Part shown: piece by piece, positions 1 to 7,615 of the stretch | Layout of the letters: every line of letters begins with the position of its first letter | Numbering within the stretch: position 1 is the stretch's first letter | NCBI GenBank assembly: GCA_038065125.1 | Contig: JBBTRP010000006.1 | Span: 1 to 64,000, forward strand | DNA from: JBBTRP01 sp038065125 | Lineage (GTDB): Bacteria; Patescibacteriota; Patescibacteriia; JACQRZ01 | DNA: 64,000 nt | Direction of reading: 5' to 3' | The notes under the pieces: model-generated | Seen by the model: only the letters and a program-made list of their open reading frames with translations | Databases searched by the model: none | Told to the model about the DNA's origin: nothing | Made by a program: the position numbers and the translations under genes

Positions 1-1020
1 CTCCGACATTTCGGCACCGTTGAGAACGCATGGATCGCTTCGCATCCTGAGCTTCGTGTCGCGGGTCTCTCTGATGCTGTTGCCAATCGGTTTGTCGAAG
101 AACGCAAAAACATTCATCCACCACAGGAGCTAGAAATGATGCAACGTGCCAGGGTCACGTGCGCACTATATTCCTCGCCACAGTATCCGACATCGCTCGG
201 ACAACTCTATGACGCTCCATTCATTCTGTATGTGAGGGGGAGACTTCCGGAGAATTGGTCACGGGCGTTAGCGGTGGTCGGAACACGGAAGCTGACTGCG
301 TACGGCATGCAGATTACCGCGCCGATTATTGCAGATCTCATTCGGTTCGAGTCAATCATCGTGAGCGGTCTTGCTATCGGCATTGATGCGCTCGCCCACA
401 CCGCAGCCCTGGACGCGGGAGGTGTGACGATTGCGGTGCTGGGTGGAGGAGTGGATCGAGCGACGGTCGGGCCGCGGCAGAATTATCTTCTCGCCGAATC
501 AATCGTGACGCACGGAGGTGCGCTGATTTCTGAGTATCCGGTCCACGCTCGTCCCAATAAAAGTTCTTTTCCGCAGCGGAATCGGATCATTGCGGGACTC
601 TCTCGAGGCGTGCTTGTGATCGAAGCGCCGCAGGCGTCAGGTTCTTTGATCACCGCAAAAATCGCGCTTGATGAGAATCGAGAGGTGTTTGCGGTGCCCG
701 GAAGTATTACCAACCCTTCCGCCCGCGGATCAAACTCTCTGATTCAGCGCGGTGCGCATGTGGCGCTGTCAGGGAGCGACGTTGCCGAGGTGTTGCAATT
801 CAGTGAGGGGGCGTCGCGGGGTCGGGAGGTCTCTGGACCCGCACTAACCGACACAGAGCAGATGCTTTACTCGCTCGTGACTGCCGATCCGCTTCATGCT
901 GACGAGCTTGCACGCACCGCAAAACTTGACATTGGAGAGACCCTCCGTACACTAGTACTCATGGAATTAAAAGGATGCATTGCACAAGTGGGACCCTTGC
1001 AGTACGTCCGTTCATGGTAG
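1..1020 (+). CDS. dprA: DNA-processing protein DprA/Smf, 5' end outside window
   Basis: DprA loads RecA onto incoming single-stranded DNA during natural transformation. The reading frame is open to the first base of the window, and its first 45 codons (for example LRHFGTVENAW) read as the N-terminal helical region that precedes the Rossmann core in this family. The ATG at 136 is therefore internal and the true start lies to the left. The core is complete: a VVGTRKLTAYG segment, SGLAIGIDALAH and FPQRNRIIAGLSRG. The C-terminal 60 residues look like the winged-helix DprA domain. The stop is 3 bases before topA, so the two are probably co-transcribed. Competence genes of this kind are common in reduced Patescibacteria. 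Confidence 0.95.
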   Translation, partial: LRHFGTVENAWIASHPELRVAGLSDAVANRFVEERKNIHPPQELEMMQRARVTCALYSSPQYPTSLGQLYDAPFILYVRGRLPENWSRALAVVGTRKLTAYGMQITAPIIADLIRFESIIVSGLAIGIDALAHTAALDAGGVTIAVLGGGVDRATVGPRQNYLLAESIVTHGGALISEYPVHARPNKSSFPQRNRIIAGLSRGVLVIEAPQASGSLITAKIALDENREVFAVPGSITNPSARGSNSLIQRGAHVALSGSDVAEVLQFSEGASRGREVSGPALTDTEQMLYSLVTADPLHADELARTAKLDIGETLRTLVLMELKGCIAQVGPLQYVRSW

Positions 1021-1023
1021 ATT

Positions 1024-3249
1024 ATGACATCAAAGCGAACAAAAAAAACCAGCACGCATCGCGCACTGGTGATCGTCGAGTCACCGACAAAGGCAAAAAC
1101 GATCAGCAAGTTCCTCGGATCTGAGTATCAGGTCGAGTCATCCTTTGGGCACATTCGCGATCTGCCAAAAAGTAAGATGGGCGTTGATATCGAAAATGAT
1201 TTTGCGCCGCAGTATATTGTCCCGCTCAAGAGTAAAAAACGAGTAACGCTCCTGAAAAAGATGGCCCACGATGCGGAGGAAGTCTACTTTGCGACTGATG
1301 AAGACCGCGAAGGCGAGGCGATTTCCTGGCATCTGTGTGAACTCCTTGATGTCGATCCTGAGAAGGCAAAGCGAATTGTGTTTCATGAGATTACCGAGAG
1401 CGCGATAAAAAATGCTCTTGCAAACCCGCGGACGATCAACGGGAATCTCGTGGATGCCCAGCAAGCGCGGCGAGTACTGGACCGGCTTGTGGGATACGAA
1501 CTTTCGCCGTTCTTGTGGAGAAAGATCGCAAAGGGTCTGTCGGCTGGACGCGTTCAATCGGTCGCATTGAGGCTCATTGTTGAACGCGAACGTGAGATTG
1601 GTGCGTTCACACCACAGGAGTACTGGACGATCGAAGCGTCTGCGCAGAAGTTCACGGGCGACACTGCACCATTTGAAATTAAACTCGTAAAAATTGACGG
1701 TAAAACACTTGATAAATTTCACATAACAACCGAACGGGACGCAAAGGGGATAGTCACCAATCTTTCCGGATCATTATTTGCGGTCCAGAACAGTGAGTCA
1801 AAGGAGTCAAAAAAAGCCGCCCCGGTACCGTTTACGACCTCCTCGCTCCAGCAAGACGCAAACAGACGACTGCGCTATTCTCCGAAACAGACGATGATGA
1901 TCGCGCAGCAGCTCTATGAGGGCATCGATCTTGATTCGGGATCTGAGGGTTTGATCACCTATATGCGTACCGACTCGGTAAATCTGGCGGACGTATTTAG
2001 ATCTCAGGCACAGGATTTTCTTCAGACGCAGTACGGACCGCAGTACGCCCAAGGCCAGCGAGTGTACAAAACAAAATCAAAACTCGCGCAGGAGGCGCAT
2101 GAGGCGATCCGTCCTACCTCCGTATCGCGTACCCCGGAGTCGGTAAGGGGCTTTCTTGATGAAAGCCAGTTCAAGCTCTATGACCTTATCTGGCGTCGCG
2201 CCGTCGCGAGCCAAATGCCTGATGCGCGGTATCAGCAGACCGTAATTGATATTGCCGCGCAGAAAGATGGGATTCCCTCGTATCTTTTCCGAGCGGCTGG
2301 TCAGGTAGTTACTTTTGACGGGTTTACCAAAGTGTATGGAATTGAAAGCGAGGAGGTGACCCTTCCGCAGGTGTCACTTGGCGAGAAGCTCTCCGTGTCA
2401 GATTTGAAATCCTTGCAACACTTTACCAAGCCGCCTGCGCGATACTCAGAGGCGGGACTCGTGAAGGTTCTTGAGGAGCACGGGATCGGACGCCCTTCGA
2501 CCTATGCGCCTACCATCAGCACGCTAGTCGAGCGCAATTACGTGCAGCGCGAAGATAGGCGCCTCAAGCCGACAGATATTGCATTTCTCGTGAACGATCT
2601 GCTCGTGGAGCATTTTAATCAGATCGTTGATTATGCGTTCACCGCGAAAATGGAGGACACTCTTGATGAAGTTGCCGAGGGGGAAAAGAAATGGGTCCCT
2701 GTCATGAAGGAGTTCTACGAACCGTTCCACGCAAACCTTGTGGAGAAGGATAAAGAACTTTCAAAAAAATCCCTTGCCACTATCGAGGAGACGGATATTG
2801 TGTGCGAAAAATGCGGCAAACCAATGGTGAAGCGCATGGGGCGTTTCGGGAAGTTTCTTGCGTGCACGGGGTTCCCTGAATGTAAAAACGCGAAAGCTCT
2901 TGAAGAGGTCGGGGCGTCGGGAAGCGAGGGACAAGAAAATGAACAGACAGCAATTCCACCGTGCGAAAAATGCGGCGCGCCCATGGCCATGAAAGCGGGA
3001 CGCTTTGGAAAGTTTTTGGGGTGCAGCAAATATCCGGATTGCAAGAATATCCGGAATCTCCGAGATAAAAATCTGGGAATTCCCTGTCCCACCTGCACGG
3101 CTGTCGGCGTATCACCCGCGGGGTCGATTATTCAGAAGCGGAGTAAGCGAGGGAAAACTTTTTACGGCTGCAATCGGTATCCCGACTGCGATTTTGTATC
3201 CTGGACGCGGCCGGGAGTGCCGGAAGAAAAAAATCAGGACGCAGACTGA
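1024..3249 (+). CDS. topA: DNA topoisomerase I (type IA)
   Basis: Relaxes negative supercoils by transient single-strand cleavage. 741 residues, close to the usual length. The Toprim domain at the N-terminus has VIVESPTKAKTI and the acidic DEDREGEA motif. The nucleophilic tyrosine is Y313 in ITYMRTDS. The C-terminus carries three topoisomerase zinc fingers at about residues 592-630, 645-680 and 683-729, the first two starting CEKCG and the third CPTC. The ATG at 1024 follows the dprA stop by 3 bases. The 3' end overlaps the convergent superoxide dismutase gene by 16 bases. Confidence 0.97.
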   Translation: MTSKRTKKTSTHRALVIVESPTKAKTISKFLGSEYQVESSFGHIRDLPKSKMGVDIENDFAPQYIVPLKSKKRVTLLKKMAHDAEEVYFATDEDREGEAISWHLCELLDVDPEKAKRIVFHEITESAIKNALANPRTINGNLVDAQQARRVLDRLVGYELSPFLWRKIAKGLSAGRVQSVALRLIVEREREIGAFTPQEYWTIEASAQKFTGDTAPFEIKLVKIDGKTLDKFHITTERDAKGIVTNLSGSLFAVQNSESKESKKAAPVPFTTSSLQQDANRRLRYSPKQTMMIAQQLYEGIDLDSGSEGLITYMRTDSVNLADVFRSQAQDFLQTQYGPQYAQGQRVYKTKSKLAQEAHEAIRPTSVSRTPESVRGFLDESQFKLYDLIWRRAVASQMPDARYQQTVIDIAAQKDGIPSYLFRAAGQVVTFDGFTKVYGIESEEVTLPQVSLGEKLSVSDLKSLQHFTKPPARYSEAGLVKVLEEHGIGRPSTYAPTISTLVERNYVQREDRRLKPTDIAFLVNDLLVEHFNQIVDYAFTAKMEDTLDEVAEGEKKWVPVMKEFYEPFHANLVEKDKELSKKSLATIEETDIVCEKCGKPMVKRMGRFGKFLACTGFPECKNAKALEEVGASGSEGQENEQTAIPPCEKCGAPMAMKAGRFGKFLGCSKYPDCKNIRNLRDKNLGIPCPTCTAVGVSPAGSIIQKRSKRGKTFYGCNRYPDCDFVSWTRPGVPEEKNQDAD

Positions 3250-3821
3250 AATCGCTCTTCTACCCGAGTCCAGTCGACAGCCTTCATGAATGCTTCGATA
3301 TAATCTGCGCGCTTGATGCCGTAGTCGGTTATATAGGCGTGTTCGAAAACATCCATAATGAGTAAAATTTTTGTTCCGGCGAGATGACCAACATCGTGCT
3401 CATTTGCCCATGCATTGAAAAGCATACCTGTCTCGCGCTCATACCGCAGGATCGCCCAACCAATTCCACGCATTGCAGCAGTTGCCCTAAAGTCTTTTTC
3501 CCACATTTCATAACTGCCAAACTGAGCCGCAAGTTGTGCTCGAAGGCTGGAGCCTTGATCTAATGGCGAGTTGGCGTTTAGCATATTGCCAAAGTAGAAT
3601 TCATGTAGTCTCATGCCGTCAAACTCCCATCCAAAATGACGCTTTAGTTCACCATACTCGGGCGTTGTTTGTTTTTCATCTGCTAGAAGTTGCTTCAATT
3701 TTTCTAAGAGGGTGTTTGTATTCTTCACGTATCCTTCGTAGAGGGCAAAGTGGTTTATCAGAAGCGTATCGGAAAACCCCGGTGTACCCAGGAGCTGATC
3801 GTATTTTTTTGCTTCGTACAT
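3234..3821 (-). CDS. Superoxide dismutase, Fe/Mn family
   Basis: Dismutates superoxide in the cytoplasm. 195 residues from the ATG at 3821 (MYEAKKYDQLLG). A longer in-frame extension is possible but would run into the upstream peroxiredoxin gene, whose stop is 2 bases before this ATG. All four metal ligands of the family can be placed: His in LLINHFALYEG, His in LHEFYFGNM, and Asp and His in MDVFEHAY. The usual DVWEHAY Trp is Phe here, and the usual H-H-x3-H-H segment near the first ligand is reduced. Metal preference cannot be read from the sequence. It is the last gene of a rubredoxin-peroxiredoxin-SOD operon. Confidence 0.92.
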   Translation of the reverse strand: MYEAKKYDQLLGTPGFSDTLLINHFALYEGYVKNTNTLLEKLKQLLADEKQTTPEYGELKRHFGWEFDGMRLHEFYFGNMLNANSPLDQGSSLRAQLAAQFGSYEMWEKDFRATAAMRGIGWAILRYERETGMLFNAWANEHDVGHLAGTKILLIMDVFEHAYITDYGIKRADYIEAFMKAVDWTRVEERFQSAS

Positions 3822-3823
3822 AG

Positions 3824-4387
3824 TTATATTTTCCCGACCAGATCGAGTCCGGGTGTGAGCGTGCCCTTGCCTGGCTCCCAGCTTGCAGGACAGACCTGGC
3901 CGGGATGTTGGGTTACGTATTGAGCCGCTTGCGTTTTTCGCAGCAACTCCTGTGCATTCCTCCCGATGCTGTTGTCGTGGTATTCGCACGCCTTCAAGAC
4001 TCCGTCCGGATCAATAATGAACGAGCCGCGCAGCGAGAGCCCCTCATGTTCGATATAGGTATCAAATGCGCGTGCCAATGCGCTGGTGGGATCCGCTGCC
4101 ATGGGGAAGGTAATTTTTTTTATTGCCGGAGAGTTGTCATGCCAGGCCTTATGAACAAAAACGGTATCCGTGCTAACGCTGACGATCTCAGTATTTATTT
4201 TTGCAAACTCTGGGTACAGCTTTGCCATTTCTTCAAGCTCTGTCGGGCAAATGAAGGTGAAGTCAGCTGGATAGAAAAAAAGAATAAGCCATTTTCCTCG
4301 GTAATCCGAGAGCTTTTTTTTCTCTATCTCATCATTGTGGTATACCTGGAACGAAATATCCGGTACCGGTTGTCCGATTGGTATCAT
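3824..4387 (-). CDS. Peroxiredoxin, typical 2-Cys (AhpC/Prx1 type)
   Basis: Reduces hydrogen peroxide and organic peroxides. 187 residues. The peroxidatic cysteine sits in FYPADFTFICPTE, with the family's PxxxTxxC arrangement. The resolving cysteine is in GQVCPASWEPG, followed by the C-terminal tail typical of AhpC. The stop (TAA, 3824-3826) is 2 bases before the SOD start, so the two are surely coupled. The ATG at 4387 is preceded on the minus strand by a 131-base repeat-rich spacer that separates it from rubredoxin. No AhpF or thioredoxin reductase lies nearby; the adjacent rubredoxin could be its electron donor, which is an inference. Confidence 0.95.
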   Translation of the reverse strand: MIPIGQPVPDISFQVYHNDEIEKKKLSDYRGKWLILFFYPADFTFICPTELEEMAKLYPEFAKINTEIVSVSTDTVFVHKAWHDNSPAIKKITFPMAADPTSALARAFDTYIEHEGLSLRGSFIIDPDGVLKACEYHDNSIGRNAQELLRKTQAAQYVTQHPGQVCPASWEPGKGTLTPGLDLVGKI

Positions 4388-4388
4388 A

Positions 4389-4514
4389 GGTGAGAGGTTA
4401 GGGGGGGTCTAAGGTTATAGGTTATAGGTGAGAGGTTGAGGGGCTGGGGTAGGTTTATAGATAAGAGGTATATAGAATTCCAACCTCTAACCTAACACCT
4501 CTTACCTCTAACCT
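4389..4514. repeat. Imperfect inverted repeat of AGGTTAGAGG-like units
   Basis: The spacer between rubredoxin and peroxiredoxin is made of short units such as GGTTATAGGTGAGAGG on one side (about 4389-4440) and their complement CCTCTAACCTAACACCTC on the other (4481-4514). The arms could pair over about 30 bases with mismatches, with a 40-base A/T-rich centre. It would be transcribed between the two genes and form a long imperfect hairpin. No protein-coding frame is convincing here. Confidence 0.75.
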
Positions 4515-4518
4515 GCAT

Positions 4519-4686
4519 TTACGGTCCATCGTATAGTTCGAACATAACCTTTGTGGCGCCGCAAATAGGGCAGATCCAGTCATCGGGGATCGCCTCGAAC
4601 GGAGTGCCGGGATCGATTCCGCCATCTGGATCTCCTTTTTCTTGGTCATAGACATAACCGCAAGGCGGACAAATATATTTTTTCAT
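4519..4686 (-). CDS. Rubredoxin
   Basis: One-electron carrier with a single iron held by four cysteines. 55 residues: it opens [11 protein letters not shown], has the [12 protein letters not shown] centre, and ends with [12 protein letters not shown]. The cysteines are C6, C9, C39 and C42, in the two CxxCG knuckles that define the family. First gene of a minus-strand set with peroxiredoxin and SOD. In anaerobes and microaerophiles rubredoxin feeds electrons to peroxide- and superoxide-reducing enzymes, which fits this context. An overlapping longer frame at 4455-4655 is a shadow. Confidence 0.95.
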   Translation of the reverse strand: MKKYICPPCGYVYDQEKGDPDGGIDPGTPFEAIPDDWICPICGATKVMFELYDGP

Positions 4687-4719
4687 AGAATACTGATATG
4701 GGAGTGAAAAGGTATGATA

Positions 4720-4747
4720 AGTGTAAAGAACGGGCGGCAGCTGTCAA
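4720..4747 (-). promoter_or_regulatory. Promoter of the rubredoxin-peroxiredoxin-SOD operon
   Basis: On the minus strand a perfect TTGACA (4742-4747) is followed after 16 bases by TACACT (4720-4725), 34 bases before the rubredoxin ATG. It lies back to back with the rel promoter. Confidence 0.6.
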
Positions 4748-4750
4748 GCA

Positions 4751-4779
4751 TTGAAGTTTTGCCGTCTCTTTGCTAGGCT
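4751..4779 (+). promoter_or_regulatory. Probable rel promoter with extended -10
   Basis: TTGAAG (4751-4756), 17-base spacer, and an extended -10 TGCTAGGCT (4771-4779). The rel ATG lies 14 bases downstream, so the leader would be very short. TGCTAGNNT also occurs just before the genes at 26649 and 59963. Confidence 0.4.
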
Positions 4780-4793
4780 TTGGGTGAACGAGT

Positions 4794-6257
4794 ATGTCAA
4801 AGGAGGAGCTGATCTCACGAGTCAAAGGATACAATCCTTTGGCCGATACGACAATGATCGAGCTGGCATACGACTTTGCCGAGAGCGCGCATGCAGGGCA
4901 GGTGCGGCTCAACGGGGAGCCGTATTTTTCGCATTGCCTGGGTGCCGTCGAGCATTTGTTAAAAATGCACTTGGACGACGCGACAATCATTGCGGGGTTA
5001 CTTCACGATGTTCCCGATGAGACATCTGTCACGATTGATGAGATTCGAAAAAATTTCGGAGATGATATTGCGACCCTCGTTGACGGGGTGGGCCGATTGG
5101 GAACGCTGAAATATCGTGGCATCGAGCGGTACGCCGACAATCTCAGGAAGCTGTTCATCTCCATGGCGCACGACATTCGCATTATCTTCGTGAAGTTTGC
5201 TGATCGTCTTCACAATCTGGAAACACTCTCCGTTCTTCCGGCAGAAAAGCAGCAGCGTATCGCGCGCGAGGTCGTCGACATTTACGCACCAATCGCGCAT
5301 CGACTCGGTATTGGGTATATCAAGACAGAACTTGAGGATCGCGCATTCCAATACGTTCATCCGCAGGATTACGAACAGATTTCCTTGCTCGTTGCGCCCC
5401 GACAACAGAAGAAAACGGAGTACTTGGAGGCAATACGCGACAACCTGCTTGCTGAACTGCAGCGGACAGGAATTCCGGTGACCCTTGTGGAGAGTCGTGT
5501 GAAGTCTTTTTTTAGCATTTATCGAAAAATGCAGAAGAAGCGGATTTCCGACCTCGAGGGAATATATGATATTACCGCGATGCGGGTTATTGTGCCGAAC
5601 ATCAGTGACTGCTACGCGACATTGGGGTGCATTCATCAGCTCTGGAAGCCGCTTCCCGGAAGGATCAAGGATTACATTGCGCAGCCAAAACCCAACAACT
5701 ACCGCTGTCTTCATACGACCGTATTCTGCGATGAGGGCGAGGTGGTCGAGTTCCAGATTCAAACCCGAGCCATGCACATCGAAGCGAAGTACGGAGTTGC
5801 CGCGCACTGGCATTATTCAGAGGCAAAAAAGCGGTCTGAGAAAATCACCCGCGATCTGGACTGGGTCCAGGAGATCCTCTCGATCCAGGAGCGAACGCCC
5901 GACAATCAAGAATATCTCCGGTCGCTCAAGTTTGATGTTTTCAAAAAGCGCATTTTCGTCTTTACCCCGAAAGGAGATGTAATCAACCTGCCAGAGGACG
6001 CCACACCGATCGATTTTGCGTATACGATCCACTCAGATATCGGGCGACGATGCGTCGGTTCACGAATCAATGACTCGCTCTGCGCGTTAAGCACGCAACT
6101 CAAGAGTGGCGACGTTGTGGAAATTCTTACCGAAAAAAATCGAAAAATTCCCAGCGTCCACTGGCTCTCAATCGCCAAAACCCATCTTGCGCGCGCAAAG
6201 ATAAAAGCACAGCTGCGCGAGCACGAGCTGCATACCGGAAGCGGATTCTCGAAATAA
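4794..6257 (+). CDS. rel: RelA/SpoT-family (p)ppGpp synthetase/hydrolase, short form
   Basis: Stringent-response enzyme. 487 residues against about 700-750 for full-length Rel: the HD hydrolase domain (about 30-180), the synthetase domain (about 220-370) and a TGS domain (about 380-445; VFTPKGDVINLP) are present, but the helical, zinc-finger and ACT regions are missing. The synthetase keeps SIYRKMQ, the Asp of YDITAMRV and the Tyr and His of NNYRCLH, while the usual EVQIRT reads EFQIQT. In the hydrolase domain the usual HDxxED reads HDVPDE (H71, D72, D75, E76), so the two catalytic acids are swapped. An AAAGGAGG stretch falls inside the first codons, not before the ATG. Confidence 0.93.
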   Translation: MSKEELISRVKGYNPLADTTMIELAYDFAESAHAGQVRLNGEPYFSHCLGAVEHLLKMHLDDATIIAGLLHDVPDETSVTIDEIRKNFGDDIATLVDGVGRLGTLKYRGIERYADNLRKLFISMAHDIRIIFVKFADRLHNLETLSVLPAEKQQRIAREVVDIYAPIAHRLGIGYIKTELEDRAFQYVHPQDYEQISLLVAPRQQKKTEYLEAIRDNLLAELQRTGIPVTLVESRVKSFFSIYRKMQKKRISDLEGIYDITAMRVIVPNISDCYATLGCIHQLWKPLPGRIKDYIAQPKPNNYRCLHTTVFCDEGEVVEFQIQTRAMHIEAKYGVAAHWHYSEAKKRSEKITRDLDWVQEILSIQERTPDNQEYLRSLKFDVFKKRIFVFTPKGDVINLPEDATPIDFAYTIHSDIGRRCVGSRINDSLCALSTQLKSGDVVEILTEKNRKIPSVHWLSIAKTHLARAKIKAQLREHELHTGSGFSK

Positions 6258-6265
6258 CAGTTTTT

Positions 6266-7615
6266 ATGACTCGATATCGCTGGATCATTTTTCTTATATT
6301 TTCGATTCTGTTCTGCGCAACAGGAGTTGCTCTATTATTGTATGCGCAAGGATACCGCTATCATTTCGGCAGAAAAACGCTTGAAAAGACCGGGCAATTG
6401 AGTATTGAATCAAAACCAAAAGGCGCATCGCTCAGCGTGAATGGTCAGCAGTCTTTTGGTAGAGCGCTCTTTTCAGGAGGGGAACAGGACGGCAAAACTC
6501 CCGAACGCATCCCCGGCCTTCTGTCAGGAACCTATACTGTTCATCTAGAGAGTGACGGGTATTATCCCTGGACACGAGTTGTTACCGTTGAGTCGGGGCA
6601 GGCCACGCTCATTCGGCCTGCAATCCTCATTCGGAAAAATGCGACAGATGAGATTACACCAACCCTTGAGAGAACCGCAACACTTGCCGCAGTGCCCCTC
6701 TCCCAGGTTTTTGTTGCCACTCAAAATGAACTCACTGTTTTTAATCCAAAAACAAAGCAGTCCCGAATCATCCTTCGGGCAGGGGAGCCATTTTCATTCG
6801 TCTCGAAAAGCCCGAACGAACAATCGATTCTTCTGGCAAGCAAGAAAAACGCATGGTTGGTCGGAAGTGACGGACGACTCGACCCCCTCATTCTCCCGCG
6901 CGATACCATAGATCAATTCCGTTGGAGCACGAACGGCGACCGTATAGTAGGACTCACGGGCGGCAAGATTTTCCAGTTGTTTTCGCGTTCCAAGCCTCGT
7001 GTCTTGACAACAACCTCTGCATCTGACGCTCTTCTTCATGGTTCGTCGCTTATTTTTGTCCCGAAGGAAAATCCCAGAGAAGTGCGTCGGCTATCTCTGC
7101 TTGAAAAGACTTCGCCCGAGGAGGTTGTCGTCCGGGTGTCAAGCGCGATATCTCGAATCATTGCAACACACGGGAGCCACCTCGTTATTGCGTATGGAAA
7201 AAATGATCTTGCGGTGGTGGACGACTCTTCTGACGGGACAACGCAATCGTCATTACGCGCGGGCACAGAAGCTCGATTTTGGGATGCTCGTACTCTTATT
7301 TCCTGGAATGATTTTGAGGTGTTCCGGACTGATTTTATAAACGAACGGGCTGCAACACCCCAACTCATAGTCCGTAGGAGTGTACCGATTCGTAAAGTTG
7401 AACTCCTTCCCGAAATCGGATATATCGCAGTACTATTCGATGATGGATCCGTAAGTGTGATAGAACAAACGGGGGCAGAGTCGCGAAACCGATATACTCT
7501 TGCTGATCGGTCGATTAAGGATATTACTGCCCTTGATGGGAAGGGGTTGGTGTGGATTCGGTCGGAATCTGGAAAGGACGTGATGAGGTTGGAGACGGTA
7601 CGTCTTGTCCAGTGA
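6266..7615 (+). CDS. Membrane-anchored PEGA-domain protein with beta-propeller-like region
   Basis: 449 residues. One N-terminal transmembrane segment (about 5-27) would anchor it with the rest outside. A PEGA domain follows at about 44-125 (GQLSIESKPKGASLSVNG, ending LESDGYYPWTRVVTV), a beta-rich repeat usually associated with surface polysaccharide or S-layer binding. The remaining 300 residues have repeated short strands suggesting a degenerate beta-propeller; no catalytic motif is visible. It starts 8 bases after rel and overlaps the convergent LCP gene by 92 bases at the 3' end. The cell-envelope role is an inference from family and neighbours. Confidence 0.82.
   Translation: MTRYRWIIFLIFSILFCATGVALLLYAQGYRYHFGRKTLEKTGQLSIESKPKGASLSVNGQQSFGRALFSGGEQDGKTPERIPGLLSGTYTVHLESDGYYPWTRVVTVESGQATLIRPAILIRKNATDEITPTLERTATLAAVPLSQVFVATQNELTVFNPKTKQSRIILRAGEPFSFVSKSPNEQSILLASKKNAWLVGSDGRLDPLILPRDTIDQFRWSTNGDRIVGLTGGKIFQLFSRSKPRVLTTTSASDALLHGSSLIFVPKENPREVRRLSLLEKTSPEEVVVRVSSAISRIIATHGSHLVIAYGKNDLAVVDDSSDGTTQSSLRAGTEARFWDARTLISWNDFEVFRTDFINERAATPQLIVRRSVPIRKVELLPEIGYIAVLFDDGSVSVIEQTGAESRNRYTLADRSIKDITALDGKGLVWIRSESGKDVMRLETVRLVQ

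Noticed and set aside
136..138. ATG at 136 as the start of dprA
   Set aside because: The frame is open from base 1 and the upstream codons read as DprA N-terminal sequence, so the gene starts outside the window.
3825..3989. N-terminal extension of SOD upstream of 3821
   Set aside because: The extension lies inside the peroxiredoxin gene in another frame and does not look like SOD or a signal peptide.
4455..4655. 66-codon minus-strand frame over the rubredoxin gene
   Set aside because: A different frame at 4519-4686 encodes a complete rubredoxin with all four cysteines; the longer one has no recognisable features.
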